DNA of 64,000 bases, from NCBI GenBank assembly GCA_014526335.1, contig JACTAT010000042.1:1374941-1438940 (forward strand). Direction: 5' to 3'. How positions within the stretch are numbered: position 1 is the first letter of the stretch; each line of letters begins with the position of its first letter. This document shows positions 45,296 to 56,303 of the stretch, piece after piece. This DNA comes from Chrysaora quinquecirrha. Taxonomy: Eukaryota; Cnidaria; Scyphozoa; Semaeostomeae; Pelagiidae. The notes under the pieces are model-generated. The model saw only the letters and a program-made list of their open reading frames with translations, had not been told where the DNA came from and did no database searches. The translations under genes were made by a program, and so were the position numbers.

Positions 45296-47130
45296 AGCAG
45301 ACCTTATATGAGAAGCTCTAAAACTGCTGGTGCCATTAAGAACTTCACGACTCAAACAAGTACATATAACAAATGGGTACTTTCAAGGCCCTTTGCTGCA
45401 GAGTAGCTATGTTAATGCCCTCAAAGCCGAAACTGGTCTTGACAAAATATCATCCAATCCAAGAAAATGTCTTCGAGAAAGTGAGATACTAAAGTCTGAA
45501 ACGAGAGTGCATAAAATTATCAAAGTATTGAAAGAAGATTTTATAAATCCATTCAGCGATGATCTGGATTTTTGCAAATTGTTCAATTTAGCGTCAGGAT
45601 GTCCTGTGGGAGATGATATTGCAGACTGCCTTCAAAAGGTTGAAGAGCGTGGTGCCCAATTGAGGGATGAATTCAATATTTGAATGGATCCTAGCGAAAA
45701 AGAAAGGCAGCGCTTTTTCGATCAAATAAAGGGTGTACCTTGGAAGAATTTTGCTGACGAAATTCGCAAGTCAAAAGTGAAATCCAAGAGCAAAGCCAAG
45801 AAACATATGATGTTACCGTTCAGCGCGACATACTTGGTCTTCTAGCTGCAAAGTCACAAGAAACACAAGTATCGGTTAATATCAATAAAGCCCTTCAGTA
45901 CTCACTTTCACCAGTGCTCGATAATTTTAGGTTGGAGAAAAGTGGCTCGATACAAAGATGCTATATTCTGGATCTAGCTGCAGGTATAGTATAGTGAAAC
46001 CTTCAAACACCTTTAGAAAATTTGACAAAAAAGTGATAAGTGATATCCCAAATGCTTATCAGAGAATTTACATTTAATGTGATTCATATAAGCAAGATTC
46101 AATCAAATATGCAGAAAGACGGCTTCGTGGAGCAGGGGACACGTTTGTAATAAAAAATGCTGATTTAAAAGTACCTGCAGATCTTAAGAAATTTCTTTCC
46201 AATGGAGACAACAAAGAAATAATGTTTGAGTTGATGGATGATGTATGGGCTGAGAGTGGAGCCGAAATTGGTGAACGTATTATTTATGTAGCTCGAAGAG
46301 GACACTGTCACAGATTTTCCAGAGGTACTAAATGTATTTGTGCCGAACTGGCTACCGATCACGAGGAAGCAGATACAAAGATTTCATATCTCACAAAGCA
46401 CGCCGAACAAGATCATTGGCAGGACTCTGTATGTGTAGTGAGGTCATCCTCTGGGGATAATGATATTCCAGTAATTTTTCTCGCGGTGCCTTTGAATCTG
46501 AATATCATAATTGATAATGGAATTGGAGAAATCGAAAATATCTCGACCTGAGCAAATCTGGCCTGACCGACATGCAAAGAAAGGCATTGCTGTGTATGCG
46601 TGCTTTTTCTTGAAACGACTATATCTCAAGTTTGCTTCGAAAAGGCAAGCAGCTATGCTGGAAACACATATAAGGGAACAGCGCATTTTTAGAGCTATTC
46701 TGCAGTTTGGGAACAGAATTGCAATTGAATGAAGATCAGCTGAATGGTCTTGAAAAGTTTGTCTGTGCTATTTTTGGAGAAAAAAGGCTCAATTCGATCA
46801 ACGATGCCAGGAGAAACATGTTCTGGGACAGAACAGAGAAGAGGAAAATAGCTGATCTTTCTCTTCTTCCGCCATGTCAAAGCAGCCTTACAAAGCATGC
46901 CGACGTTCAAACTATTTTGCTTCATCTGGCGAAACGCAAATAGACCCATGCTGTATCTTCATTGTCCAGCAAATCATGGCTGGTTTGCAGATTTGAGTAT
47001 TGACTGGATCGAAGAGCCATATTCGGAAGATGTCACAGAACTGTTAGTAATTTCAGGCAATGAGACCGATGTCGATTTAACCAATGACGATTCAGACAAC
47101 AGTGATTCAGACAGTGATGTAAAAGACACA
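45296..47130 (+). pseudogene. Academ-like transposon protein, XPG/FEN-like nuclease part
   Basis: Continues the frame cut at 40600: ETGLDKISSNPRKCLRE, DLDFCKLFNLASGCPVGDDI, then DSYKQDSIKYAERRLRGAGD (46081-46140), HRFSRGTKCICAELATDHEE ADTKISYL (46363 on) and SGDNDIPVIFL (about 46455). E-x-AD-x-x-I-x-YL followed by D-x-D is the pattern of the metal-binding acidic residues of XPG/FEN nucleases. LTDMQRKALL..MRAFS with NDYISSF is the region corresponding to the nuclease helical arch/HhH end. HGWFADLSIDWIEEPYSEDV and an Asp/Ser-rich tail (about 47080-47130) close the protein. Stops throughout. Confidence 0.75.
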
Positions 47131-47372
47131 TACATATTTTATGTACTTTCTTTTGCTTTAACTTTTCATCCTACGACCTACAGGCATAAACAATAATATA
47201 AATACCAAATTTTAATTCCAGAATAGGGGCATTACTATAAATTAAGGAGAGGAACAAATTCCCAAAATTAAACAGTAGAGCAATGGTGAGACAACTTTAT
47301 TTTTAATAAGCACGTCCCCAGTTGCAAAAGATATTATAGAATATTGGCTCCAGCTAGCCATCTATTTTCCGG

Positions 47373-48034
47373 CATCTTTGCCATAGTATTTACCGAAAGA
47401 CCCGTTTTGGGGGCAGCACAATAACAATCAATGGGGGCAGGGTTTCTACAAAATAAAGCCGTAAACATATTAATATGATCATTTTGAACTGGTATTTACG
47501 TTGTTTGAATTCATTACAGGATATGGTTATCTGTAAAATTTTGATATTAGAAGAATGGCGTTGTTTGTGGGACAAATGCCCCCCACGTAGGGATAATTGC
47601 CCCCATTTCTTGTAAAGGAAACCCGATATGAACAAATACCCTAAAAATGTGGAATCTGCGCATTGAATTGACCCAAGTATTGCATTTTTCGGCATCTTTA
47701 TCTGTTTTTACCACAAGTTCCCCTTTGGGGGCACCAGGGCACAATAACAATAGATTGGGGCAAGGTTGGTTGCAGCTCAAATTATATGAATATATCACTG
47801 TAGCCATTTTAGACAGTTATTGAAGTTTTTTTAACTGAATATATAGTTATCTAGATCTTTATTGTATCCTTAGTTTTATCCTCGTTTTTGGGGGCAAATG
47901 CCCCCATAACTCGAAAATGCCCCCTATTATGACTGAATAAAATCGAAATTTGGAATCTACGCCCCCGAATTGACCGAATTGAGTGCAACTAGTCGCATAT
48001 CTCCCTCGCTTGGTTGTGATACTCCCCCTTCCAC
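47373..48034 (-). repeat. Right TIR of the Academ-like element
   Basis: Inverse of the left TIR; shares GTCTTTCGGTAAATACT, CAGATAACCATATCCTGTAA and the terminal GTGGAAGGGGGAGTATCAC. Confidence 0.88.
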
Positions 48035-48400
48035 TATAGGACTATATGGCTTAGAGATTATATCATAAAGAACGGAGAGTCAACGAGGTTCCATCAACCA
48101 TGGAAACGACCGTACGAAGTACTAAAGTTCATTGGGGAGAATAATATCGATTTGAAAATTAGCGGGAATAAGTGAAACAAGCCCAAGCGTGTTAATTTGG
48201 AACAAGTAAAGAAAGCTGACGAAACTGATGGTAACCCAGCAGGCGTTGTTAAATTACTCGACAAAATGCGGACAAGAATCCCCTGACAAAGACTTGTTAT
48301 AAAATATTATGTAGAGTTTAATGATGGAAAGACGCAAAGGATTGACTCAAGGTTTGTGCCTGATAAACTATCTAAGGTACACAATGCTGTTAAATAACTT
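48035..48400 (+). pseudogene. Gypsy integrase C-terminal end
   Basis: RTIWLRDYIIKNGESTRFHQ, PWKRPYEVLKFIGENN, KRVNLEQVKKADE, then YYVEFNDGKTQRIDSRFVPD KLSKVHNAVK and stop. This is the region after the catalytic core, resuming exactly where the Academ-like element interrupts 36180-37226. Confidence 0.8.
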
Positions 48401-48574
48401 TCCAAATATCGTATTTTAAGTATTGTAATCTTATGTGTCGCATATTGTTTAGTTAGTTTCATATTAATTATATGTTTGGTAAATAATCATCATCTTAGGG
48501 TTGAGGTGCGTCACGATATGCTCGTGACCCCCATATTTGTTGACATGACGTATGTAGTCAATTACGTAATCTCT

Positions 48575-48920
48575 ATCTTGGTATGTTGGTAATGCAGGAT
48601 CCCTGCATTGTTTCAATCGTCTAGAATAATATCTCTCCAGAATCACCTCGTATCCTCATTTATGCTACTTTCGAATATTTTGCTGATGTGATGCTTATGT
48701 TGTCCTACATTTTTTTTAGATCATAATTTAGTATAAATACCCGAATTTTGTAGTTGAATAGAGGTTATTTTATGGATTAAGTACTACGTATAGGTAAGGA
48801 AACGTTACGTTCTTGTCTGGCTGTATGTAGCCTGTTGAATCGTATAATTTGGCAGAATTGTTAGGTTGGTTACGTTTTAAAGTCTCATTTTCTGTGTTTG
48901 AAAGCCTGAGGTCCGTGACA
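48575..48920 (+). repeat. Gypsy 3' LTR
   Basis: Homologous to the 5' LTR. May extend left to a TG at about 48539 (TGTTGACATGACG). The polypurine tract is not clear. Confidence 0.85.
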
Positions 48921-49029
48921 CATAAAAAAGCCTAGAAATATTACATCCTCATATCCAATGTCTACGGTGCCCCATAACGGCCAACGAAAATTCAACAAAA
49001 ATTTCATCTTTATTCCTATTAATAAACAC

Positions 49030-49195
49030 TACAATAAACATTTTCTGTTGCGCAATAGAAACCTTTCTATTGCGCAATAGAGACCTTTCTATTGCGCAGT
49101 AGAGACCCTTCTATTGCACAATAGAGTCCCTTCTATTGCACAATAAACACCCTTCTATTGCGCAATAGACACCTTTCCATTGCCCAATATAACTG
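49030..49195. repeat. Palindromic TCTATTGCGCAATAGA array, left end
   Basis: About seven copies of the perfect 16-bp palindrome or one-base variants, ~20-27 bp apart, next to the left TIR. Confidence 0.92.
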
Positions 49196-49199
49196 CAAC

Positions 49200-50280
49200 A
49201 GAATTGTCGGTTGAATCGGAACGCTTCGAAAGTCACAACAGCAAGACCAAGAAAGACCAAAGAAGACACTGGCTCGAAGGCATATTTCAGCTCAAGAAGA
49301 ATTTAAGGTTTGTCGTCTGTATATTATAATAATCTTTAATTTGAACCAATCTTCATCAATGTAAATGAGGACCTGGGTTTCCAGGGATTTCTCGGTAGCA
49401 CAAAACGGCCTAAAAATCCCGGAGTATGAAAACAAGGCATAGGGGTGGGAACATACGTATAGTCTACGGATTCCCAACCACATTGGGACTTTAGGCCATG
49501 TTGCCCCATTGGCAACTTGCAGTGGGAATTTGTAATTAGGCCGACTGAAGATACACGTGTTTATAAGAAATCGGTTTATAAAACATGTGATTTGAGAATT
49601 TGAGAAAGCTTTAGAACCAGAACCCATCGAAACTTTGAAGACACATGTAAGAAAGTAACTATATTTCAAAATGTGTTTGAAAATTAAACAAGAATCAGGA
49701 ACAACACAAAGCAGCGCAAACAGGAAGAAAAACAGCACAAAATGAATATTTTGAATGCCAATATTTTGCCCTGGCATTCACCTCTCAGCCACACCTCTCA
49801 GCCCTGGCTGAGACCAGGGGGCAGATACTAGGCATACAGGGGGTTGAGATCAGGAATCTCTGCCCTGAAGAAGCCCTTAAGTGCCTCCCCGCAACGTCCA
49901 GCACAAACATTGATGTAAGTGGATGTTTTTCACAATACCTAAAAATAAATGTTTTGTTGCCCTTGTTCGCTATAATATCTCAAACTAGGCAGTATGTATA
50001 ATAATTAATTGGCTTACAGTAATGGCGCTTTGCTGCTTTTTATAGTATTCGACAAAAGTCTCACAAAATGCATTCTTTATAATTTGGCCCTTCTGTTAGT
50101 AGATCAAGATCTCATTCTTTGTAGTTTACTTCATACTCGATTAATCATAGTTCATCAAAGATTATGTGTTTCTTTTGGCGCACGCGGAAGAAGAAATTCT
50201 GTAACCGTTGAAAACTCTAAATATTCGTTGTTTAAACTAACATAGATACCGTCTAGAACTCGAAATCTTTCTTTTTCAGC
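49200..50280. other. 5' part of the IS3EU-like element, unassigned
   Basis: No recognised coding segment. The 161-codon minus ORF at 49292-49777 is hydrophobic, lacks a known domain and is probably chance. A small repeat CACCTCTCAGCC/CTCAGCCCTGGCTGAGACCA lies at about 49777-49830. Confidence 0.4.
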
Positions 50281-51475
50281 ATGGTCCAAACTTGGAGCGG
50301 TATGGCAGCTACCGAAAACAGTGACAATCTTAATGTATTTTAGAGAGGGCTGCCAGCATTTAAAGATTACTGCTCTTCTAGAATCAAAGCATCATATACA
50401 TACGAGTACAAGAACAGTGAGAAGAAATCTTTAAAAAAGCTTGGTCTCACTAGAAAAAAGGCAAGAACACCTTTAACTCGTGTAATTGGCCAAGTAATAA
50501 CCGAAATAAAAGAGAGTGGGTCGTCACTTCGTTATAGAAGCAATCACCAACGTCTTATTGAAAAGGGCATCCAAACTGACAGAGAAACAATCAGGATTTC
50601 TCTAAGCGTAATTGATCCAGTTGGAGTTCAACTTCGCTCAACGCACCAACTAAGAACAAGAAGGTGTTATGCTAAGGGCCCAAATTACGTCTGGCACATC
50701 GATGGCAACGATAAGCTGAAGCCATTCGGTTTTTGCATTCATGGTTGTATTGACGGCTACAGCAGGCGAATATTATGGCTTGAAGTATCACCGTCTAACA
50801 AAAATCCCCGGATTATAGCAAGATACTATATCAACTGTGTTAAATCGACAAAGGGTCTTCCCAGGAAAGTAAGAGGTGAACAATAAACAATAAACGTTCT
50901 CGTAGCTGGACTTCAACGGATTCTACGAAGAGGTGACACTGAAAGTTACGCAGGTTACTCCAGCTTTGCATACGGAAAATCCGTATCTAATCAGGGAATC
51001 GAATGTTGGTGGTCACATCTAGAGAAATGCTCGATTGGCTGGTGGTGCAACTACTTCAAGATCTTGCGGGACAGAAACAGATATGATGATAGTAACCCGA
51101 TCCATGTAGAGTGCCTCAAGTTCTCCTTCTATGAAATAATACAGGATGAGTTGGATAGCGTCAAGGATAACTGGAATCACCATAAAATATGACCAAATAA
51201 ATACGCAGATGCTCCTCACGGTAAGCCTGACATCTTATACTTTTTACCTGGAAGGCATGGAACAAGTGAATATAAGACCGTATGTTATCGCCAAGATTTA
51301 ATGCTTGCAGAATCACTCACAGCAGATTTGTCGACATTTGGCTGCAGGGGGGCATTCTCGGGACAGGCATTGCTTGTCATGAGAGAGAACCACTTCGAAT
51401 TCGAAACTACCAAAGACGAGGCAGAATTATTACATTTAGAGCTGGTAGATAAAATTACACAGATAGAGAATTAGA
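50281..51475 (+). pseudogene. IS3EU-like DDE transposase
   Basis: One frame from the ATG at 50281 to a stop at about 51473 with three internal stops (about 50341, 50884, 51190). The N-terminal helix-turn-helix-like region is KKLGLTRKKARTPLTRVIGQ. The core is NYVWHIDGNDKLKPFGFCIH (first Asp), GCIDGYSRRILWLEVS, NPRIIARYYINCVK and LPRKVRGEQ-stop, where D-x-GTEN is expected, so the second Asp is lost. It ends with SNQGIECWWSHLEK (Glu) and NPIHVECLKFSFY. The WHIDG..D..CIDGYSR...WLE and IE-x-WW motifs mark the eukaryotic IS3-like integrase family. About 400 codons, a normal length. Confidence 0.85.
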
Positions 51476-51841
51476 AATAAAATAAAACAACGACATATCA
51501 TTGCTAAATTATTGACTAACCCCTTGATGTCCACCCCGAATAATTTGTTTGTTATGTTCAGTTTCAGTCAATATTTTTATACATGTTTTGGTTGATCGAT
51601 TCACAATCGCTTCTACTATTTATTTAACGGTGTTCGACGAATAAGCCTGTCTTCTTTTCAAAATAGATTCTTCATTTGTCAAACAAACGTCCAAGTGTAG
51701 ATTTTTGGTCCTGCGCATGTTCACATTATTTTACATGAAGTTTTCTATTGTTTTCATTTTGGGCGACGCGCGCTGTACCTAATGGCTTGTACCCGTCGCC
51801 TTTTCCGCCATCTTGTCCTTCACATTGCATTCCAGTAGGTA

Positions 51842-52228
51842 CACACTTTTTTTTATATAAGAATACCTTATTTTTTGCCGAGCCTCGATTATTCTTAAGC
51901 TTATTCGATTTTGAGCCTGAAAATATTCTTAAATTATTCTTAATCATCAATGTTGTAAATTGGCCTGAAGATCAAGAGAAATAAGTCAAATCTTTGTAAT
52001 TTGTTACTTTATTAATAAAAATAGTTACTGTATCAAAGAGTCAGACAGGATGTATGCATTTCAAAACAAATACAGTTGCCTGACAATCAAACTTATTGTG
52101 CAGTGTAAAAAACGCAGAGAAATAAAAATGATCCTCGTCAAGCTTGATAATTCTTAAATATATCTTAAATTTCAGCAATTTTGAGCCTGAATATTCTTAT
52201 AGACTGTATTCTTATAAAAAAAAGTGTG
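51842..52228. mobile_element. TA-flanked MITE (CACACTTTTTTTTATA variant)
   Basis: Ends CACACTTTTTTTTATATAAG and the inverse CTTATAAAAAAAAGTGTG, TA at 51840-51841 and 52229-52230. Interior with TTCTTAA repeats and TTTTGAGCCTGAATATTCTT in both arms. Inserted in the 3' part of the IS3EU-like element; same family as the MITEs at 41474 and 53481. Confidence 0.88.
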
Positions 52229-52284
52229 TAGAGAAGAGAGAGCAAGGTTCGAAACGCGCATTCTTGGCTTTGTTGTCGCGCCAA

Positions 52285-52468
52285 CAGAAGGGTATCTATT
52301 GCGCAATAGAAAAGGCTCTATTGCGCAATAAGAGGGTATTTATTGCGCAATAGAAGGGTGTTTATTGTGCAATAGAAGGATGTTTATTGCGCAATAGAAG
52401 GGATCTCTATTGCGCAATAGAAGGGTCTCCATTGCGCAATAGAAGGGTGTTTATTGCGCAATAGGAAT
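52285..52468. repeat. Palindromic TCTATTGCGCAATAGA array, right end
   Basis: About eight copies next to the right TIR, mirror of the left array. Confidence 0.92.
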
Positions 52469-52524
52469 AAAGACGAAATTTTTTGTTGAATTTTCGTTGG
52501 CTGCTATGGGGCACCATAAATGTC

Positions 52525-53478
52525 TGTTGAATCAAAGTTTTGAATCAGTTATGCGTTAATGACTTGATATGACAAAATAATTGCCCGTCTCTGTTGAAAT
52601 CATTCGCGACAGACAAAGTTATCCTCCATCAATTACACAATAGAATGCCAGGTATCTAAAAATTGTAAATTTTAAGTATTTATGGATACAAATTTTGAAA
52701 TCTCTTCACTAAAGCATTCCTTTTGGTGCCTTAGAAAGCAAGGTAAAACACCTCTGGTTGCATTGTTCCCAGGATTACGTCTTTCAGTAATTTTTCAAAC
52801 TCTTCAGAACTTTTCAGATTCAGGTATGAAAGTCACTAGAAGAAGACAACATTTCACCCTCTTTCATTTAATTCTTGTTGCATTTTGATATCTTACTCTC
52901 AAGCACCGAATAATCCGAGGGAGTGGTGGGAATAATCGGGGGGTTGGAAATATTGTTAAAATTTAATAAACAAGGGGGGGTTGGAATAAACGGGGGGCTT
53001 GAAAATACAGAACCAATTGCTTTAGCATAACGGAAACTCGTATTAGTTAGGAACATAAACACAAATAGTTAACTGGGAAGTTCGAGCATTGCATACGAAA
53101 AGTATCCAATTCAATAAAAGATCGAGTAAAGAAGAGACACAGCAAATAAAGCACACAGATATTTCAAAATGATGAACTAATACCTCCTGGGCTTCCTATT
53201 CCTATGCAGCTGATGAAATAAGTCAGATTAAGATAAATGCAAATATTTTCTCTTGTGATATGAGACTGACTCGATCCCCCCTCCCGTGATTTCAATGTTC
53301 ATTTGCACCTAACTAGTTTTATCATTCAATAAACAAACAACATTCTTCGCAGACAGGAAAAGGGAGATGTTGCGTTGAGTGGGAAAAGCAATCTTGCGTT
53401 CCAAGTATTTTGGTAGGCACTGTATTTCTCGTTTTGGAAGGATGTTTCAGGCCAACACTAGTTCGGCAGTAAAGTAAA
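52525..53478. other. Unassigned
   Basis: No recognised gene. A 68-codon plus ORF at 52682 has no family. Contains GGGGGGTTGGAATAAACGGGG-type repeats at about 52930-53000. Confidence 0.4.
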
Positions 53479-53480
53479 TA

Positions 53481-53764
53481 CACGTTTTTTTTATAAGAAC
53501 ACTGAAATTGAAGAAAGCCATGCAATGTTCTTAATTTTTCCGATTTGAAGGCTGGGACGCGTATGTAAAAATATCACATATATTCACAATGATTGATAGT
53601 TCACCTGTTTTCTAGAGTTGAGAACAGGACAGCGCAAAAAGAAAGTAAATTCTAATTTGTTTCTAGCTTCACAAAGCCTTGTAATGTTCTTAGCATGTTC
53701 TTAACTTTTTAGCCTCTGAAGCCTTATGTTCTTATATACTTTGTTCTTATAAAAAAAAAACGTG
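53481..53764. mobile_element. TA-flanked MITE (CACGTTTTTTTTATAAG family)
   Basis: Ends CACGTTTTTTTTATAAGAAC and the inverse GTTCTTATAAAAAAAAAACG TG. TA at 53479-53480 and 53765-53766. Interior TTCTTAA/TGTTCTTA repeats. Confidence 0.88.
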
Positions 53765-54029
53765 TAGGTTGAAGCTTGCATGTCATGACTAGAAACAGCA
53801 AATGGTAGAAATCTCGTTTTGAAACATCCTTTCAAAACCATTGAACTCAAAATAAAAAGACTGGAACGACAACCCATTGTTCTTTTTTCGTGGCAGAAAA
53901 TGGCGGACATGCGCAAAATTTTGTACGTACTCGTACTCCGTACACAAATTATAAGGCTTAAGTATGGAAAAGTGCATGTTGAATTCTTGCGTTTGCTGAG
54001 GTTTAGAGGGCACTGATTTTTATGTTAAT

Positions 54030-54530
54030 GTCTTAATCGATTCACGAATAGGACCTTCATTGTGTTTAAGGCTTTATTTGAAATACTTTTCCATTATTTG
54101 AGAAATAAGGGTTTAAAGTTGAGCTTCGGAGACGCAAATTTTTAGGATGCGCGAATGCATCAGAGTTTGATCCTGCTTGGAGGTTGAGAGTGAGAGATTA
54201 GTCTAGTTGCATCTTTCCTTGTCTTTTGTTCACAAACTAAATATTGAAAATAAATTACAAATTGCTAGTCGAAGTAAAATGCTTTAAAGTTATAAAGAAA
54301 GTTGCAGCAGACGGGCTGGACAAAAGGCACAAGCAGCAAAACATCGAAATGAAGCTGGCGAATACTGCAGATCAGGCCATGACGAAGAAAGCAGACACCC
54401 CAGAAAGAATAGCTACGAAAGGTCAAGATAAGGTTTGTAAATCTTTAGTAAATGTTTTAAAAGTTATGCTGTTACCTTCAATACATATATAGGATATTAC
54501 TACCAGCTTATTACACATAGTCTATGCTAC
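54030..54530. other. 3' non-coding part of the P-type element
   Basis: Holds a Lys/Ala-rich 82-codon plus ORF (54244-54492) of no recognised family; otherwise nothing. Confidence 0.4.
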
Positions 54531-54540
54531 GTTTTCGAGA

Positions 54541-54680
54541 CGTTTCGGCCAACCTCCGTTTCGGCCAACAACCATTTCGGCCAACCTTGTTGGACGGTTC
54601 GGCCAACCTCAGTGGACTGTTCGGGCCAATGTCGATGGTCGATTCGGGCCAATGTCGATGGTCGATTCGGCCAAGTACTT
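54541..54680 (+). repeat. TTCGGCCAAC motif array, left end
   Basis: Seven copies (some TTCGGGCCAATG), 12-25 bp apart. Confidence 0.92.
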
Positions 54681-55110
54681 TAATGAGCAGAAATATTACA
54701 CTCATACTTTTAAATTTATAATTCCAGTTACTTCACGTGCGAAAATATTTTTAGCACTGCACTAAGCCTCAAAGAGAAGAACTTTTGTATCATCCATCAC
54801 AAGGTCGAAAAAAATTAGGCCCATCATGCTGATGGCCTAAGGTTAGTTATTAGGCCGTATTGTTATCAATATAAGGACATTGAATGTATAAGGATCAAAA
54901 AGACAAATAGTTTTTTGAGATTACTTCTTTAGGAAGTTAGTTTCTCTCTGTTCTGTGTACATATAGACGTACGTAGGCCTAATTTTCTGAGAGAATCCGC
55001 AAACTGCAAACTTCTTGCGGTTTCTTGCGGTTTCTTCACAAAGTCCTCTTCAGTAAAATGGTAGAGTTACTGAGCACAGTCTTATGACGTGCAAGACTTG
55101 AATCGACGAT

Positions 55111-56303
55111 TTTTTTTTTTTTTATATATATCATTATTTCTGCCTACACCTTGTTGTATTCTTCCACCCAAGTTATGTGCTTCGCTGCTTGGCTTAGTCT
55201 GCTCATGTTTTTGCTTTTTATGTCACTCTTGTCTAGTTCGAATCCTGTTATTTTTCTATATTCTTTGCATTCTAGATAATGCTCTGTGGTCTCATCTACT
55301 TGGCAGTGACCGCATGTTATGTCATTATGAGAATTTTTATAGTTACTCTTAGCTTTAACCATATTCAATTTAAGCCTTAGAATTTGCCTGCCCTCCTTTC
55401 TTTCTAGTTTGTCCATATATCGTGCTCGTTTTAGTTCATTTACCTCCACAAATCTCAATTTTTCATTACTTTCTGTTTCTCCGCTATTTCTGTAATTATC
55501 CATTTTGTAATATTACGTTTGACTTTCTGTTTCCATTCCGACTTTTTTGTTGTTTTTATCTTTTCTCTTTCTAAGTCTATATTGTAATTTTTTGCTTCAT
55601 CTTTAAGTTCACTGTACCAGCAATTAGAGTATTTTTTATCAATTTGATTTTCAAGGACTTTAAGGGCCAGTCTTTCTGGCTCTGAGTTCATTATATTGTG
55701 AAATAACATTAGTTTTTTATATACTATTGTTTGCTTCAACGGCCAAATTCCTGTTTCTGCTATTAATCCCCAGTATGGGGTAGTCTCTTCCACTTCGAAT
55801 ATTCCCGTTAATATTGATTTGTGCATTCTTTCTACATCTTGAATATCTCCCTTAGTTAAATTAGTCCACGTTTCCATCCCATATGTCAGAGTGGGCATAA
55901 TTACGGTCTCTAATATCTTGATTCTTATCGGTATTGCCATCTTCCCAACGTTATCCTCATTTCCATATCTTCTTGCTGTTATTATCATATGATTGATTTT
56001 TTCGTTTTTCTTTTCTATTTTCGTTTTATTATTACCTTTATTGTTAATCCATTGACCTAAGTATTTGCTTTCTTCTACTGTCTTTATGTTTCCTTTTTGT
56101 ACCTTGATTGTCTCTATTTCTGATTTGAATTTTCCTCCTTTATTTAAGCATATTGGAAGTAGTTCGGATTTGCTATTGCTTATTGTAAATTTCTTATCTT
56201 CCTCCATCGCCTTTAGATTTTGTTCTGCTAATCTTATGCTATTTGCTGACCCGACTGTTATGACATCATCAACAAATATTAAGCTTTCTATAGCTAGATC
56301 CAT
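55111..56303 (-). pseudogene. 5'-truncated LINE: RT end, thumb and zinc knuckle
   Basis: On the minus strand the frame enters at the RT catalytic box (SLIFVDDVITVGSAN, FVDD), then ESKYLGQWINNKG, MPTLTYGMETWTNL, RMHKSILTGIF, TTPYWGLIAETGIWPLK. A second ORF overlaps in another frame (55503-55144) and ends with CGHCQVDETTEHYLEC, a C-x2-C-x8-H-x4-C knuckle, and SRLSQAAKHITWVEEYNK. The element ends in A14 at about 55112-55126 (T-run on plus). The C-terminal knuckle after RT suggests a restriction-like-endonuclease LINE (R2/R4/Dong-like), tentatively. One frameshift near 55480. Upstream RT and N-terminus are missing; the 5' end fuses to the minisatellite. Confidence 0.8.

Larger units (their letters stand above)
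37227..48034 (+). mobile_element. Academ-like DNA transposon with ~660-bp TIRs
   Basis: Inverted ends GTGGAAGGGGGAGTATCAC, arms of about 660 bp, and flanking TA at 37225-37226 and 48035-48036. Deleting the element plus one TA restores the gypsy integrase frame (...VFVR-Y-RTIWLRDYIIKNG). Internally it carries remains of a protein with a Cys/His-rich N-terminus, a large conserved middle and a C-terminal XPG/FEN-like nuclease. XPG nuclease plus a Cys-rich motif is the signature of Academ elements as I know them. Academ usually makes 3-4-bp duplications, so the 2-bp TA is either a variant or a truncated reading. Without the hAT insert the element is about 6.1 kb. Confidence 0.72.
29979..48920 (+). 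mobile_element. Ty3/gypsy LTR retrotransposon, heavily interrupted
   Basis: Both LTRs flank, in order, gag with a CCHC knuckle, protease, reverse transcriptase, RNase H and integrase, all plus strand: the Ty3/gypsy order. The coding region is broken by stops and by three insertions: a LINE at 32569-34669, a MITE at 35354-35965, and the Academ-like element at 37227-48034. Without these it would be about 5.4 kb, a normal size. LTR divergence (visibly around 10%) and the nest make it the oldest layer. Confidence 0.9.
48963..52518 (+). mobile_element. IS3EU-like DDE transposon
   Basis: The inverted ends read TAYGGTGCCCCATARCRGCC followed by AACGAAAATTCAACAAAAA. The 6-bp flank AATGTC is duplicated exactly (48957-48962 and 52519-52524). 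6-bp duplications, TAY ends and the IS3-like integrase fold of the internal gene fit the IS3EU superfamily as I know it. The ends carry arrays of a palindromic 16-mer. The transposase has stops, so the element is dead. Confidence 0.8.

Noticed and set aside
49292..49777. 161-codon minus-strand hydrophobic ORF
   Set aside because: No domain, opposite to the transposase of the same element, biased composition; likely chance.
49030..52468. CRISPR-like spaced palindromic repeats
   Set aside because: Spacing is irregular, the arrays are mirror images at the ends of a transposon with target duplications, and the genome is eukaryotic.
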